Positions 23,817-36,120 of a DNA stretch of 64,000 nucleotides are shown one piece after another; positions within the stretch are counted from its first letter, which is position 1; every line of letters starts with the position of its first letter. The translations under genes were made by a program, and so were the position numbers. Origin of the DNA: Prochilodus magdalenae (taxonomy: Eukaryota; Chordata; Actinopteri; Characiformes; Prochilodontidae); contig JAMWET010004037.1 in NCBI GenBank assembly GCA_024036415.1, positions 541,001-605,000 of the forward strand, read 5' to 3'. The notes below the pieces were generated by a model. The model was not told the origin of the DNA and did no database searches. It saw only the letters and a program-made list of their open reading frames with translations.

Positions 23817-23889
23817 CTGAGTGATCTTCCTGGTTCTCATCAAGCTCTGTTCCAATTCCAGCACCGATGGAGCTCATAATCTTATCAAT
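23817..23889 (-). CDS. anks1b: anks1b small exon (IDKIM...) leading into SAM1
   Basis: This 73 nt exon reads IDKIMSSIGAGIGTELDENQ, then EDHS plus one base, and is too short for a simple ORF scan. The acceptor on the minus strand is a TC-rich tract ending CTATGTAG at 23890-23891, and the donor is TCAG/GTGTGT at 23816. It enters in phase 0 after the TAEWEE codons of the preceding exon and leaves one base. That base joins GC at the internal acceptor of the next exon to make Gly, giving the GPRCPVQ junction of the full-length protein. ANKS1B proteins have an IDKIM segment at this place. The exon is absent from isoforms that start at the alternative start in 20495-20734. The donor is a plain GTGTGT rather than GTAAGT, so its use may be regulated; this is inference. 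Confidence 0.9.
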
Positions 23890-25278
23890 CTACATAGAGA
23901 AGAGAGAGAGAAAAGAGAGGTGGAAGGGAACAAAAGTAGGAGAGACAGGCTGTGAGAAGATTGCATGTTTGCATAATCCCATGTTTTTGTTCCTGTACTG
24001 GAACTCTTCTCCCTCCGGGATGGTGTCTAACCTGCCTCCTCTCACTCTCTAATTCTCATATTCCCACATCTAATCCAATCCTGACCCTGCCTGCCTCCTC
24101 CACTGCCTGTAATTACATTTGGAAGGGCCAGGTAATTATTGGCTAAAAGCTCTTTAAAAAAGGGGAAGTTTCTTCAGAGTAATTTGTGCACTGTGCATTG
24201 AAGGCGGCAGACAGTGCTTTTGATGAGTCTTGTTAGAGACGAGTGAGATTGAGTGTGGAATACACAGCACCTCACATCCTTCTAACCTCCACCTGCCCTT
24301 CTCCATCAGCTCCATAGGGACCTGCCTTTATTCTACTGGGAGTGTAATCAGGACTGTTTGTAGAGAGGCTGAATCCTCCACCCTTTTCCACTTTCAGCAC
24401 AAAGCTGCATGATGGGGATTCAGTAAACACTTCTTGGTCGAACAATCTGCTTGACCAGCTGGAGCATTTGACCACCATTGTGTCACTTAACTTTATAAAC
24501 CTCTCTTAGGCCCCTTAAAACACATCTAAAACTAGATGTCTAGGGGTGTTTTTCCACTGCACATACAAAAACAAGAATTGACCCAAATGGGCATCAGCAG
24601 AACTGAACCACTTGAGACAGCTGGAAGCAATCACCAAAACTGTAATATACAGGGCTGCTAATTAGCTACCTTACTTCTTTACAGTTTAACATTACAGCTG
24701 ACATGAAACGAAACACTAAAATGTAATACTGAAACATACTGTTAACCAAATTTTACAATAACGGCAACAACTTGATATATTAATATTACCATGAATCATT
24801 ATCTACTGATTACCTGTGAAGTATTTTGCTAATTTATTGTTCTGTGTAGCTGCGAACAAAGAGGTAGCCACCCTAAGAACCATTCAGTCCTCTTATGACC
24901 TAACACCAAAAATTAGAAGTATTGGTTTTCGCTACATCACAAATTATTACTTCACACATCACTCAGTATGCACATGAACAAAATAGGTTGAGCTTACCTT
25001 GCAGGTCCGCACTGTTAAAGCATAGTTTATACAGTCATACAGCCCTTCATCAACACATCAACAAAGAGATTTGCTCTCGGCTGGATAATTTTAGATGGTA
25101 GACGGTTCTCGTTTTACACACTACCATGTCACGTCTGTTTTGAGAATGGGCCCACACCCAAATAATATTTGGTCAGTTGCAGTTCTGTTTTAGGAACCTC
25201 CCAGTGATGGACAGGGCTGTGGCTGACTGCTGACATATAATCCAGAACACATTTTTAATTAAATATGGTATTAATCAT

Positions 25279-25645
25279 ACAACCCCAGTTCCGGGAATGC
25301 TGGGATGTTGTGTAAAATGTAAATACATGTAAATTAAAACATGCAATGCAATAATCTTTAAATCTCATAGACCCATATTTTTCACAATGGTACACATATC
25401 AGATGTTGAAAGTGAGACATGAGAAAATCAGACCATTTCATGAAAATCATTAATTTGTTTAGAACACGATGGCAGCAACTCATCTCAAAAAAGGTTGGGA
25501 CAGGGCCATGCCTACCACTGTGTAACTTTCCTGGGAACTGGGACTGCAAAATAGCATTGATATTTCTTGTATGTGTAACAAAATGAATAAAAAAGGAAAG
25601 TGGTCTAAATCGTGTTTTGGAACACAGTACTTCAATTGCACACCA
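25279..25645. mobile_element. Nonautonomous DNA transposon fragment (ACAACCCCAGTTCC family)
   Basis: The left end ACAACCCCAGTTCCGGGAAT, the internal CATCTCAAAAAAGGTTGGGA plus CAGGGCCATGCCTACCACTG, and the general layout match an abundant fish DNA transposon family whose termini read like AACCCCAATTCC. Only a shortened internal-deletion form is present. The superfamily is not assigned and the right end is uncertain. Confidence 0.6.
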
Positions 25646-25649
25646 GTAC

Positions 25650-26190
25650 ACTGACCTATAAGGTAGATGGACCTCTTAATGTGGCCTGTGGAAGTACAAG
25701 GTAAGTGTTTCCAATAAAAGATGGTGAGTGTAGATATTTAAAACTAGTGACTCAGCTCATAAACAGCTTAATACTTACCTGATGAGCTGAGTCATGTGCG
25801 ATAGAGGAGGGAAAATAGACAAGTGCAGACCCTGGGGTCCCGGGGACTGATATAATACAAATAACCAACTGGGCTATACAATGAGTTGTCAGTTCCTTAC
25901 CTTATATCTACTGTCTCAGCAATGGTGCTGTGGCTGATACACCTGAACCAGTATGACACACATCACTGTGTCACTATCATGTCAGTGTCCCTGCTGTGCT
26001 AAATGGTTCACCACCTAAATAATACCTGGTCAGGGGTGGTTCTATGGTGCCCTCTTTTAATGAATGGCTTGAGTAGAGCTAGGCAACAGATTGCATGAAG
26101 CAAGAGATGGGCTACATTCAGTAACTGTAACCCTACCCTTTTTTGCTTTCTGATAAAATGGACAGTGAGAATAGCTAAAAGGTAGCATAT
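25650..26190 (+). mobile_element. Decayed nonautonomous DNA element
   Basis: Shared phrases with the 29735-30410 element include CACCTAAATAATACCTGGTC and GATAAAATGGACAGTGAGAA. The 25650-25860 part is weaker and may be a different fragment. A further piece of similar type seems to lie at 25130-25275. No coding capacity. Confidence 0.5.
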
Positions 26191-27570
26191 GTATAATAAC
26201 TGAGAACCTTGACAGCCCATAGGTGCCTGGAGTCACACCACTGCCGAACAGGCATCAGTCCACCCTTTTGGTGGAAGGGAATGTTTCGAACACGAGGCTG
26301 TCATTTCATTTGAGAAAAACAAATAACTGCACAGGCGTGACCCAGAACAGATGGACGCCATTAGTGCTGTCACACTTGTAGCAATAGTTCCCAACTGGCC
26401 AATCAGCTTCCGCTCCATTATATTTCTAAATTGAGACATCACTGTAAGACACCTGACAGCTGGAATTGGACCAGACACACGGCATGCCACCTGAGTGACA
26501 AAGTGCTGCTTCTAAAAGCAACCAGTATGACACGGCAGAAAAGTGCATTCGCTTTGATTCTTTTTTCTTTTTACTTCCTAAAGTGAACACAGCAGTAGAC
26601 GCTACAGTCGCTGAATGTTTTTCACGCATCTGGTGTAAATTCAATCTCTTCTGCCTGATTATGACCAGATCCTTCATATCAGATCAAAATGCTTTATGAC
26701 GACTCTGACACACACCTATACAAGCGATCGATTTCAAAACAATCAATATGCTTTGGCCAGTGGCTAGCACGCTCTATCAGTAAATATCTATTCCCAGACT
26801 GAAGCACGTAGAGTTGGAGTTGCACCAGACAGGGCTGTACGCGAGTAGAAAACCAGACTCGCAAGCAGAAATGTGATTTGTTTTTTCCAGCTAATTTCCA
26901 AAGCTGACTAACTGCACACGGTAAAATTCTGTTTCATCACAGTGTCCCTGCTTAGTTTAATCTTACTTGATAAAAATGCATTACTCCTTGCGTGATTAAG
27001 AATTCATTATTCAAACACTTTCTTCCCCATAATTTAGTGGCTGTTGACTCTGCATGCTGTGTTGCTTTGGTTAAAAGACGCCACGGTAATCAGGTTGATC
27101 ATTATCAATGCAAAATGGGACACCACCGCATGTTTAGTTTAATAAGGTTTCATTTGACTTGCGTGAGATGTGAGATTAAAATGGAAGAAAACTTGCCAAT
27201 ATGTCAACTGATATGTGCAAATGTCATTGGATACCGCATATGGCGTATACACCATGAAATGCCTTCTTGCATTTAAATTCTCACACGTAGCCCACTAAAC
27301 CATTACAGATATCATACATAACTGACTTTTTATGAGTAAAAAATCATTTTTTGTAATAACTTGATGCATTCTTTGCATTTTTTTGTCATTTTGTGACATA
27401 GAAAATAAAAGCAAAAATCAGATACAGCACATCAATTAAATGCTAATTATGCTTAAAAAGTACAACTTAATAACTCAATGTCTCTAAGGGTTAAACTAGT
27501 TAGGTCAGATAATAGAACCAATCAAACAGCAATTGTTATGGTAATTACAGGGTAATTAAGGTGTTATTAC

Positions 27571-28229
27571 CTCCTCCCACTCAGCTGTAAAGGAAGGGGT
27601 TCGCTCCAGTCTGGTGGGGCTGCCTCCTTTCCCTGGGCTGTTCTGACTCTGACCTCGCGAGCTCCACTGCTCCTCTTCAATGGGCGACACGGCTACCAGG
27701 TTGGAGTCCGACTTGGAAAAGTTCCTGGACAGCTGCAGGTCCAGGACATTGCGTGGCACAGAGCGCATCCTGCCAAGGGTGCAGGCTCGTTCCTCGTATC
27801 CTACAGTGCTGCTAACACTGCTGCTGACCACTGCACTGGATGGTCCGTTTTTCCTCTGTGCCTCTCCCTTCCTTACCGTGTCAGGCTCTGACTGGGCAGT
27901 CGGTGGGTTCTGGTTGACTCTTGTGTGGAAGATTGTGCGGTAGACCACCTGAGGTTTAGGCTCTTTCTGGCTCCTGGGTGGAGAAAGCTGAGTGGCGGGG
28001 AGCCGGGGAAAGGATAGGCCAGCCGGCTCGGGTGCCCGGAGCAGGTTACCGTGCCGCTGTGGTGGCTCTGGTGCACAGAGCTTGCGGACTCTGCCGTAGA
28101 GCTGATAAGGGTTGTCGGGTGACTCGCAGGCCGGGGAGGAACCGTGTAGCAGGCCAGCAAACTGCTCTGGAACGTGACTGTCCCTGCGCTCGTCCCTCAG
28201 CACGCACTCCTTCTGCTCCAACACCTCAT
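27571..28229 (-). CDS. anks1b: anks1b large internal exon, linker before SAM1
   Basis: This 659 nt exon (2 nt, then 219 codons) begins DEVLEQKECVLRDERRDSHV. The acceptor is GTCTCAG at 28230-28231 and the donor is GAG/GTAATA at 27570. It encodes the linker ahead of SAM1 and includes the motifs NPYQLYGRVRKLC, PKPQVVYRTIFHTRV, RNFSKSDSNLVAVSPIEEE and RLERTPSFTAEWEE, which I recognise as highly conserved in ANKS1B. Many Ser-Pro and Arg-x-x-Ser sites suggest a phosphorylated disordered region; that part is inference. ANKS1B (AIDA-1) is a neuronal scaffold enriched at postsynaptic densities that binds PSD-95 and APP-family partners and can shuttle to the nucleus (family knowledge). The exon is more GC-rich than the surrounding introns. 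It ends in phase 0 and joins the 73 nt exon. Confidence 0.93.
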
Positions 28230-29734
28230 CTGAGACGCACAGAGACAGAGAAATGTCTTTTTGAAAGGAGGTCTCAAACAGCTCAGTTCATACAACAGAG
28301 TCAGAACTATGCTACATGTGTATCTATACATTTAAAGGGACGTTGGTCCTTTAAAATGGCAAGAAACCACCAAATGGAAGCCTCAGGCTAAAGGGCAATG
28401 TGTCTGTCTGATGATGTGAGAGAATATTGTGTGTGTGTATACATCCCCTGAGGAGGAAAGTCTTTCAGTGAGATGTGTACGCAACCCTGCACCCAGAACT
28501 TTCACTACAGAGTCCTTAAAAGCGTCTGTGTCCGCAGGCGCTCAGGAAGATACAGTGTGACAGTGTGACGCAAGCGTATGTTGAAAGAACCAACAAACTC
28601 CTTTTCCTAAGAAGCTGAGCGGTTTATCCAGTCACTGTAAGGTAAAGGTATCTATAGGTTTGTTAAGGTGTAGTTTTAACTACAGTTCTAACTACAGTTT
28701 TGGTACATGTTAATACTGCCAGTTACTCACTGTTCCCAAGCGAATCTCAGAAGTGCTTATTAATCAGCATTATACTGATCAAATTACTCACGCTGTGAGC
28801 TTGCCAATGACACCTCGCAGAGATTTGATACTCACCAGCCAAAGCAGTGGATGTGCACGGAAGCAAAAAGAGATGATAATGGGGCTTTGATCACGGGTCG
28901 GCTGGCTATTTGCGCTTGCTTTCACTGCTATGTTGATAATGCAGTTTAATCAACAAAGCAAATATTCAGCAGCAGCCCAAAAGCAAACCAAAGAAAACGA
29001 ATACATAAAATCCACCGTGGAGTTATTTTGCATACATTTGTTGGCTTCATACCCAAATCAGAGCAAAACAGTAATGCGGAAAGTTGAGCTGTGTTGAATA
29101 GCTCCATTGTGTCAATGTTTGCATTCTGAGCTTTGCTACTTCACCACGGCAAGTAAGTTGCTGAGCTGGAATGGGTATGGTTTTAAATGTTTTGGCACCC
29201 CTGGCCAAATTACACATCTTACATACTCCCATATATACATATTTAGATTTTCTAGGTGATAATAAGTCCTCCATCCTCCACAGAGATCAAGCTTCTGCAT
29301 GTTTGAATGGTTTCATATTTGATGAATATAACATACTGGAATAAACTGTGGCATGTGTTTTTATGTTGCTAAGATCAGCAAATACATAGAAATCATACAC
29401 AGATATATGCAGAAACATAGTTTATGCTAGGTTAAACACTCTGTAACTTTTGTTCAATTATCTTTTTATAACAGACACCATTATCAAGCATCTTTACAGT
29501 AATGCTGGTCCAGTCCTCTTGTGGGGTTCTCAAGTTTTGAGCTGGTGACCCAAAACCAGTGAGGATTGTTGGATATCACTTGCACATTACAGACTGTGTA
29601 GAAAGAGGTGGCTGGATATTGTGATTACAGCACGAGTAGAGGTACATTTAGGTTAAAATACCAATTTACATTGTCCATGGGTTTAACCTGGATTGCTTTA
29701 AAACCCTTTGTAATTAAAACAAAAACAAAACTTT

Positions 29735-30410
29735 TCAAAGCACTTTAGTGATACTGATATGGTGGTGGTGTGTTAGGATGTTTTGTCCTGGTGTAAGTGG
29801 ATCAGACACAGCAGTGCTGCTAAGGTAAACATTTCGGTGTCACTGCTGGACTGAGGATAGTCCACCAACCAAAACTATCCAGCCAACAGCGGACATTTAC
29901 ATTTCCGGCATTTAGCTGACGCTCTTATCCAGAGCGACTTCCAAGGGTAATCATATTACAGGTGGGCCAATGTAGTGTTAGGAGTCTTGCCCAAGGACTC
30001 CTATTGGTGTAGCACCGCATAGTTACCCAGACCAGGATTCGAACCCCAGTCTCCCACGTGTGGTGGTGGCTCCCTGGTGGGTAGTGGTGTTACACACTGA
30101 GCTACACCAACCGCTACAGGACAGCATCCTGTGACCACTAATGAAGGACAAGGAATGACAAACACAAACTGTGCAGCAACAGATGAGCAGGTGTGTGTGA
30201 CTTTATCAAATAATACCTGCTTTGTGGAGGTCCTGTGGGGGTCCTAGCCATTAAATAACAGGGTAAAGGGGGAACAACAATGTAGAGAATCAGAAAGACT
30301 ACAGCCTCTAATTGTAGAGCTAAAAAGTGCGCCTGTATGCTAAGTGCAGCTCATAAAATGGACGATAATCATAGATACAGGGAGATGGTATTAATAAAGT
30401 GGTTGGGCAG
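29735..30410. mobile_element. Nonautonomous DNA element, split by a SINE
   Basis: The left part (29735-29890) has GGTGGTGGTGTGTTAGGATG and AGTGGATCAGACACAGCAGT. The right part (30124-30410) has CATCCTGTGACCACTAATGA and later CTCATAAAATGGACGATAAT. I recognise these as pieces of one abundant fish nonautonomous repeat. It carries no protein. Terminal repeats are too eroded to name the superfamily. Pieces of the same family lie at 25130-25275 and 25860-26190. Confidence 0.65.
29896..30118 (-). mobile_element. tRNA-derived SINE, near full length
   Basis: Read on the minus strand, the element starts with a tRNA-like head. GGTGTAGCTCAGTGTGTAAC contains an RNA polymerase III A box, and GGGGTTCGAATCCTGG contains a perfect B box. 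A body and a tail follow, with the GTCGCTCTGGATAAGAGCGT core found in many fish SINEs. It is flanked by a 5 bp direct repeat GGACA (29891-29895 and 30119-30123), as expected for target-primed insertion. It interrupts another repeat (29735-30410). Confidence 0.9.
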
Positions 30411-31059
30411 GGGATATGTATAAGTGTAACTAACAGACTTAACAGTTTTTGTGCATGTCTGACAAAACGTATTTGTGTGCATATGTATTCCTACATGACT
30501 GTTTATCTGCCATGACAGTGTGGCATATGATACATGTGTGAAAAGATGAAGGCGTATGGGCGTACAGCTCGTTAACCATATGGTGAGTGTTGGACCGCCT
30601 GTTGTGTGTACTGGGGTGAACTTTGCCTGTCAGTCCAGATGAGAGTGGAGAAACAGGCACGTCAAAGTCTCTATCAAACCCCATCAGCCATGCAGACAGA
30701 TACAGAAGTCTAAACGCACCTCTCTGCGCTGCCTCCCAGCATTACTGTTGTGCTCTAGCACTTGTAAACATGGTGCTCTTCGTCAATAATGATAAGATTA
30801 TACCCTAGCTTAACCAGAAGAAAGAAGGAAAGGGGGAGGGAGATGGAGGAGTGGATGGTGCAGTGTTTTTGTGTGATTTGAGCTGGCAAACTGCAAGACA
30901 CCTTACTGTAACGAACAAAGCTTTTCACTAATAGGTCACCTAAATTTAGTATCAAAGTCGGATTCCTCAGTTAAATAAAATCTGATTCCTCAGTTAAATT
31001 TTTTTCCATTTAGATACAATTTTAATGCTATGATTTAGCAAAAACTCAAGTGTTCAATT

Positions 31060-32185
31060 ACACATGTAGAAAGGTACTGGGATACCTACACATTACACCT
31101 ACAGGGGTGTTTATGAAACCGCATTGTAAATACAAAGGTATTAATATGGAAAATATACCACATAGCTTCCACTCATTGGGTAAGGTTTTCTGCAAGATTA
31201 TGTGTGTCTGTGGGAAATTTTGCCTATTCATCCAGAATAGCGATTTTGTGAAGTCAGACACTGATGTTGGACGAGAGGGCCTGCCTCACAATCTCTGGTA
31301 TTGCTCTTCCCAAAGGTGTTTGATGGGTTTGAGGTCAGGGCTCTGTATGGGCCCGTCAAGTTATCAAACTAACAGACTCACCTAACCATGGCTGAACTGG
31401 GGCACGGTCATGCTGGAACAGAAAAGTACCTTCCCCAAACTGCCTCCACTGAGTTAGAAAGCATACAGTTGTACAAAGTGTCTTGGTATGCTAAAGAATT
31501 AAGATTTCCCTTCAATGGAACTTAGGGGCCTAGGCCAACCCCTAAGAAAGAACACCACAGAATTATTTATCCCTCCTCTACCAAACTTTACAGTCAGTAC
31601 AATGTAGTCAGGCAGATAACGGTCTTCTGGCATTTGTCAAACCCAGGCTTGTTCACAAGACTGCCAAATAGGGAGGCATGATTTGTCACTCCTCAGAATT
31701 TGTTTGAGTCCAGTGGTGGCGTGCTTTACTTCCCTTCATCCAGTGCTTGGCACTGTGCTTGATGATGCAAGGATTGCATGCAGCCACACTCATACCATGA
31801 AACTCACTGCCCACAGTTTTGAGTCAGCAGAACATTGGTGACATTTTTGCACTATGCGACTCAGCACTCAGCAACCCTGTTCTACAAATTTACTTGGCCT
31901 GCCTCTTCATAGCTTTCACTTTTCAATAATACCACTCACAGCTGATCGTGGAATGTCTAGCAGGGAGGAAATTCTACAAACTGATTAGTTGCAATGGTGG
32001 CATCCTATTACAGTACCATGCTCAAACTCAGTGAGCTCTTTAGAGCGACCTATTCATTTCCAAATGTTCTAAAACAGGAAGCCTGTAGGGCTAAGTGCTT
32101 GATCATATACACCTGTGGCAATAAGACTGAATGAAACACCTGTGTGACCCAGTTCCTTTGTCTGTACAGTGTAGTTTGTATTTTT
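31060..32185 (-). mobile_element. Decayed Tc1/mariner-like transposon
   Basis: Broken pieces of a Tc1-like transposase read on the minus strand. Near the 5' side of its gene (about 31970-32060) lies a CGATTCACTGAG-type HTH leader. At 31387-31443 the frame gives TFLFQHDRAPVQ, around the second catalytic Asp. At 31315-31360 it gives QSPDLKPIK, where families have SPDLNPIE, so the third catalytic acidic residue is replaced by Lys. Multiple stops and frameshifts are present. The element is inactive. Confidence 0.8.
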
Positions 32186-32929
32186 GTAGGGTTTTTTTAA
32201 AGCAAGATTTATAAGATTTAAATGTATCAACTTTCTAAACAACAATAATTAAATGAAAGATTAATAAATACTGTAGCATAAATAAAAATAGAGCGGGAAG
32301 TGAGACTGCATCTCTGTCCCTCACAGCCACATGCTGAGCACATAAGATCTCACGGAGCTTTCTACATCTTGCATTAACATGTATTTTGTGCTTCAGCTTC
32401 GTGTCTCCTTCATCTTTTCATTTCATTGTATATCCTCTCATATGCTGGGCAATGTTCAATAGGTACGTTTCTGCTCATGTAACTGTACACGCAAAACAAA
32501 ATGAATTCTGCTAAACTTGAGTTGAATATGGTGAAGAACCATTCATGACCATCTCTGAAAGTGGTTTGAGTGATCTGCTTATAATCCGCTCACAGCGTTT
32601 GTTGGGATTTTTTTTCTGGCCTTTCAACATTCAACAAGTGAAAAACTGAATAAAAGTCATGCAGAAAACAGTGTGTAATCCCAAAAACCGCCACGACTGA
32701 AACAAATATGTTCTAAGATTAAGCAAGTATTTTCATTTTTAAATAAAAATGAATTATGGTTTTATATGTGCACCACTGTTCAAAGCTTTACTAGTCATGT
32801 ACTGGCTGAGTGCTGAGCTAAGCTCTGCTGAGCTACAATTGTCACTACTAAAGCATTTCAGATGTGAGTTTTTGTTGATGATAAAATGGAATGTTCAATC
32901 ATTTAATAAAAAACAAACATAGTTAAGGT

Positions 32930-32990
32930 ACAGGGGTGGCACGATTGTGCAGTGCTGCAGACTCACAGCAAGATTCTAATGTATACCCTA
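32930..32990 (+). mobile_element. Short repeat fragment
   Basis: GGTGGCACGATTGTGCAGTG followed by CTGCAGACTCACAGCAAGAT looks like the beginning of the repeat family whose later part is at 936-1125. Only about 60 bp remain. Confidence 0.4.
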
Positions 32991-33078
32991 TGAAAAAAGA
33001 CGAAATCAATGATGAAAAAAGATGAAAATCAATGCAAATCTATTGGGAACATTAGCGCGCCCTCTGCCTGCAATCTCT

Positions 33079-33105
33079 TAGTCTCTCTCTCTGTCTCTCT
33101 CTCTG

Positions 33106-33140
<35 letters not shown>
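33079..33140 (+). repeat. (CT)n repeat with GTCT interruptions
   Basis: CT units interrupted by G four times. Confidence 0.9.
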
Positions 33141-33145
<5 letters not shown>

Positions 33146-34435
33146 TTGTGCTTTATATAGAAAGCAGCAGTATGCTATTGTTAGCTACACTAGTCCTGTA
33201 GCTCCAGTGCAAAACCACAGAGGAAAAATTCAGACACCAAATATACTCTGGATAACTTATTACATACAGGGAAAAGAAGGAAACTGTGTAAACTTTCCAG
33301 TCAACTTTTACTATGACGATGAAAAGTGAAGTGTTGTGGATCTGGCCTTCGCCCAAAAAACCTGTTATTATCACAACAAACGCAAAGGTCATTCTACTCC
33401 CAGTCAAAACCAGGAGCTGAGATGCACAGCAACCACAACAATGTTCACACAGCTGGTGATACCTCAGCTCACAATGACGCTACATCTGATTTTCTGAAGC
33501 AAGATCAATGGGCTCATTTACTCTCAGATGCTGTAAGAATGAGTACTATTGGTAGATTGATCCTGTTCTCCCGAACGCGAATCAGAAAATCACTATTGAT
33601 CCAGAAACATCAGATAAAAGAGCTGACCAATCAGAGAAGCAAACCAATCGTATTTTGACATGTGTGTGATGGTAATACATTAAAATGTAATCTGAGCCAA
33701 AGTTTAAACTTTAAATGATTGTTTCAGGGTAATTTCCAGCAGTGCACACATACCACAGTGTTTAGTGTTTTTCTTCTGTCTCACTAATGCTACTTCTATC
33801 ATCAAAAAGAGTCATACTGAGTGCAGCTTAAGGGAAAACGTATCTGCGCTCGGACAGGAAAGACATTCCATAATTTGATAGGCAGTGCAGATTCAGGGGT
33901 AGGTCTATTTACATAACGCAGTACAACCAAGGCACATAAGGGCATCAGAAAGTTTTAGTGTGAGGAAAAGCGTGCAAGCGTACAGCAGGGATGCCTGTGA
34001 AAGAAAAAACAATGACCTTAGGCCGTATGGTTTATGTGGCTAAAAGAAAGAAGTGCTAGTGTTTTCTGTTTCTGTTCATATTAGAAGCAGCCAGTGTAGA
34101 GTTTCGTCTGAGATGAATATTGCAAAGGGGGGGTTTGTGATCCTGAGAAAAAACAAGCTACAAAGTATATGCTCTAGGGGGCTGTTGGAGGAAGTCAGAG
34201 CATGAGAGAGCAGGGTTGGCATGGACGATATTTAAAGTGGATCCAAAGTTAAAAGTGAGATAGTAAACACAAACTGATGTGGAAAGTATAGCTGTATATA
34301 GTTCTTTCTTCCCTCTTCACTCTTTTGCCTGTCCCTCTCTCTCTGTGTATATGTCTCTGACTCTCTGTCTTTCAATGTCTATTACTCTCTCTCTCGCTCT
34401 CTCTTTCCAGCTGCAGTCGCAACAGGTGACATCTG

Positions 34436-34449
34436 GTTGTCATGGCAAC
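34436..34449. promoter_or_regulatory. RFX-type X-box palindrome
   Basis: GTTGTCATGGCAAC differs from a perfect GTTGCC-N2-GGCAAC palindrome by one base. It sits in the 22.7 kb intron just after a CT-rich stretch. Confidence 0.45.
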
Positions 34450-35319
34450 AGCTCCCTGGCTTCCTCAGCCTTGGGCAGAAAGCACTTGGCCTTCAGGAAA
34501 GAAAGAGAGAGGAGACACAGGAGCATGGTTGATAGACTGGCCAGGTTTGGGATTTTGGTTAAATTTGTCAAGGAATAGGTTTTACAGCTTTGGTAATTTG
34601 GTCATTCATTTGGGCCGTTTTTTGAAGTACGTACAATTAATAAACTGAATCACTGAATACTGTGAGGGAAATCTGAATAGGCCTTGACACAGTGTTAATG
34701 AGTTAATATACATTTTAGTCGCTCCTGTTGAGAGGAGCCCTGCCCATCTGCATCCATGACATCAGCAATTATTGTATCCAGTTTACTACTGATTTATTTA
34801 TTAACAGCCCAACACAGCACAGAGTATCCAGTTCACTCTGTATTACTGGCTATACAGAGTTCTATATCTCTAAACTGGAGGTAAGCAAGTTTTAAAAATG
34901 TGTATGCTATGTAAGTATTATGCTTCTTTTGCCTTTCTGATTAAAAGGCATCATGGGCCTGTTACAACATGTTTAAATTGTAATATACTGTGATGAACTG
35001 ATACTGTGTTCATCTGTGTGTGCTAAGTGTACTAGTTATAGCAACAAGCAAAGTGGTCAAGCAATATAATTTGATAATTTCATAAATATTCAATTATTAA
35101 TGGTTTCTTCTACTCGATGACAAGGGAATTACATTTTTTTCCTTTATAGTACAGGTACAATAAACTAATTTGGTATTGGCCATCAGGGCTACTTAGAGAG
35201 AATTTAAATAGTTGTGTGCAATTTCTGGTGCTATAATTATTGTCAGGTTGTTTATCTGGTTTTGGTTGTGCACTTTTTTGGCTGAAAACTATAGAAGCAA
35301 CCTGAGAATTCATTGCAGG

Positions 35320-35435
35320 AGTGTGAGAGAGCAAAAGACAGAGAAAAAGATAGAATGAGATAGCAAGTGAGAGAAAGAGAGTGAGGGAGAGAGATAGAAG
35401 GAGACAGACAGAGAGACAGACAGAGAGTGAGAGAG
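35320..35435 (+). repeat. GA-rich low-complexity tract
   Basis: Interrupted GAGA and GACA units. Its antisense reading gives a meaningless Ser/Leu-rich frame. Confidence 0.85.
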
Positions 35436-35929
35436 CTACAGGAGGACTGACAAGACTCCACTGATATGTAGTGTAAAATCCAGTAGAGAAGCAGGAAGAT
35501 ATGAGTAAATGTGAGCCCGTTTTATCTGAGGCTGCCAGAAAGAGTGGTGCAAGCTGAGAGAGGCCAAAGGCCACATCCACAACCAGCAGAAAAACCCCAG
35601 GAACCCCAGCACAGCTCTGAGGGATTTAAGCAGAAATCGAATCTGTGACAGATCTGAAAACTAGAAGGAGGGGGAGGGCATGAAAGACCCAGCCACAACT
35701 AAAATCCCATCCCACCTAAATGCATCACAGTCATTACTTCCTTCCAAACAAGGCAGAAATACCAAGCCACAAAGAAGGCCTCCAGTTACCTAAGCATGCT
35801 TTGACAGAAAAGTAACCTAGCCAAGCCATAAAGACACATTCTAAGCATTCCACATGGAACCTATTGATAAACCATGGCTATAAATAGTGCCTATTTATTT
35901 AATTTCCAAAAGTATCCAGACCACATTCT

Positions 35930-36120
35930 AGTGAATTCAGCTACTCTGAGGTCTCCATTGCAGGGACAGGTGGTAATGTTCTCCAAAGCGGAGCATCAAC
36001 TTTAGGTTTTGTTGCTCTGTTATAGCAACACCTGAGCAGCTTCACATAAGGTCACCATGTTCAATGCCATGTGTCAGTTAGAGGGTTGAAGTCCCCCATT
36101 TCATGGGCTGTGGAACAGTG
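35930..36120 (-). mobile_element. Probable MITE fragment
   Basis: On the minus strand it ends AGCTGAATTCACTAGAATGT then GGTCTGGATACTTTTGGAAA, similar to the end of Tc1-derived MITEs in fish. The other end is not clear. Confidence 0.4.

Larger units (their letters stand above)
23890..27570 (-). other. anks1b: anks1b intron between linker exons
   Basis: This 3.7 kb intron holds a nonautonomous DNA transposon at 25279-25645, flanked by pieces of another element (25130-25275 and 25650-26190). The segments 23930-25120 and 26200-27560 show nothing further that I recognise. Confidence 0.85.

Noticed and set aside
27978..28391. Plus-strand frames of 87 and 137 codons.
   Set aside because: They are antisense shadows of the GC-rich anks1b exon at 27571-28229.
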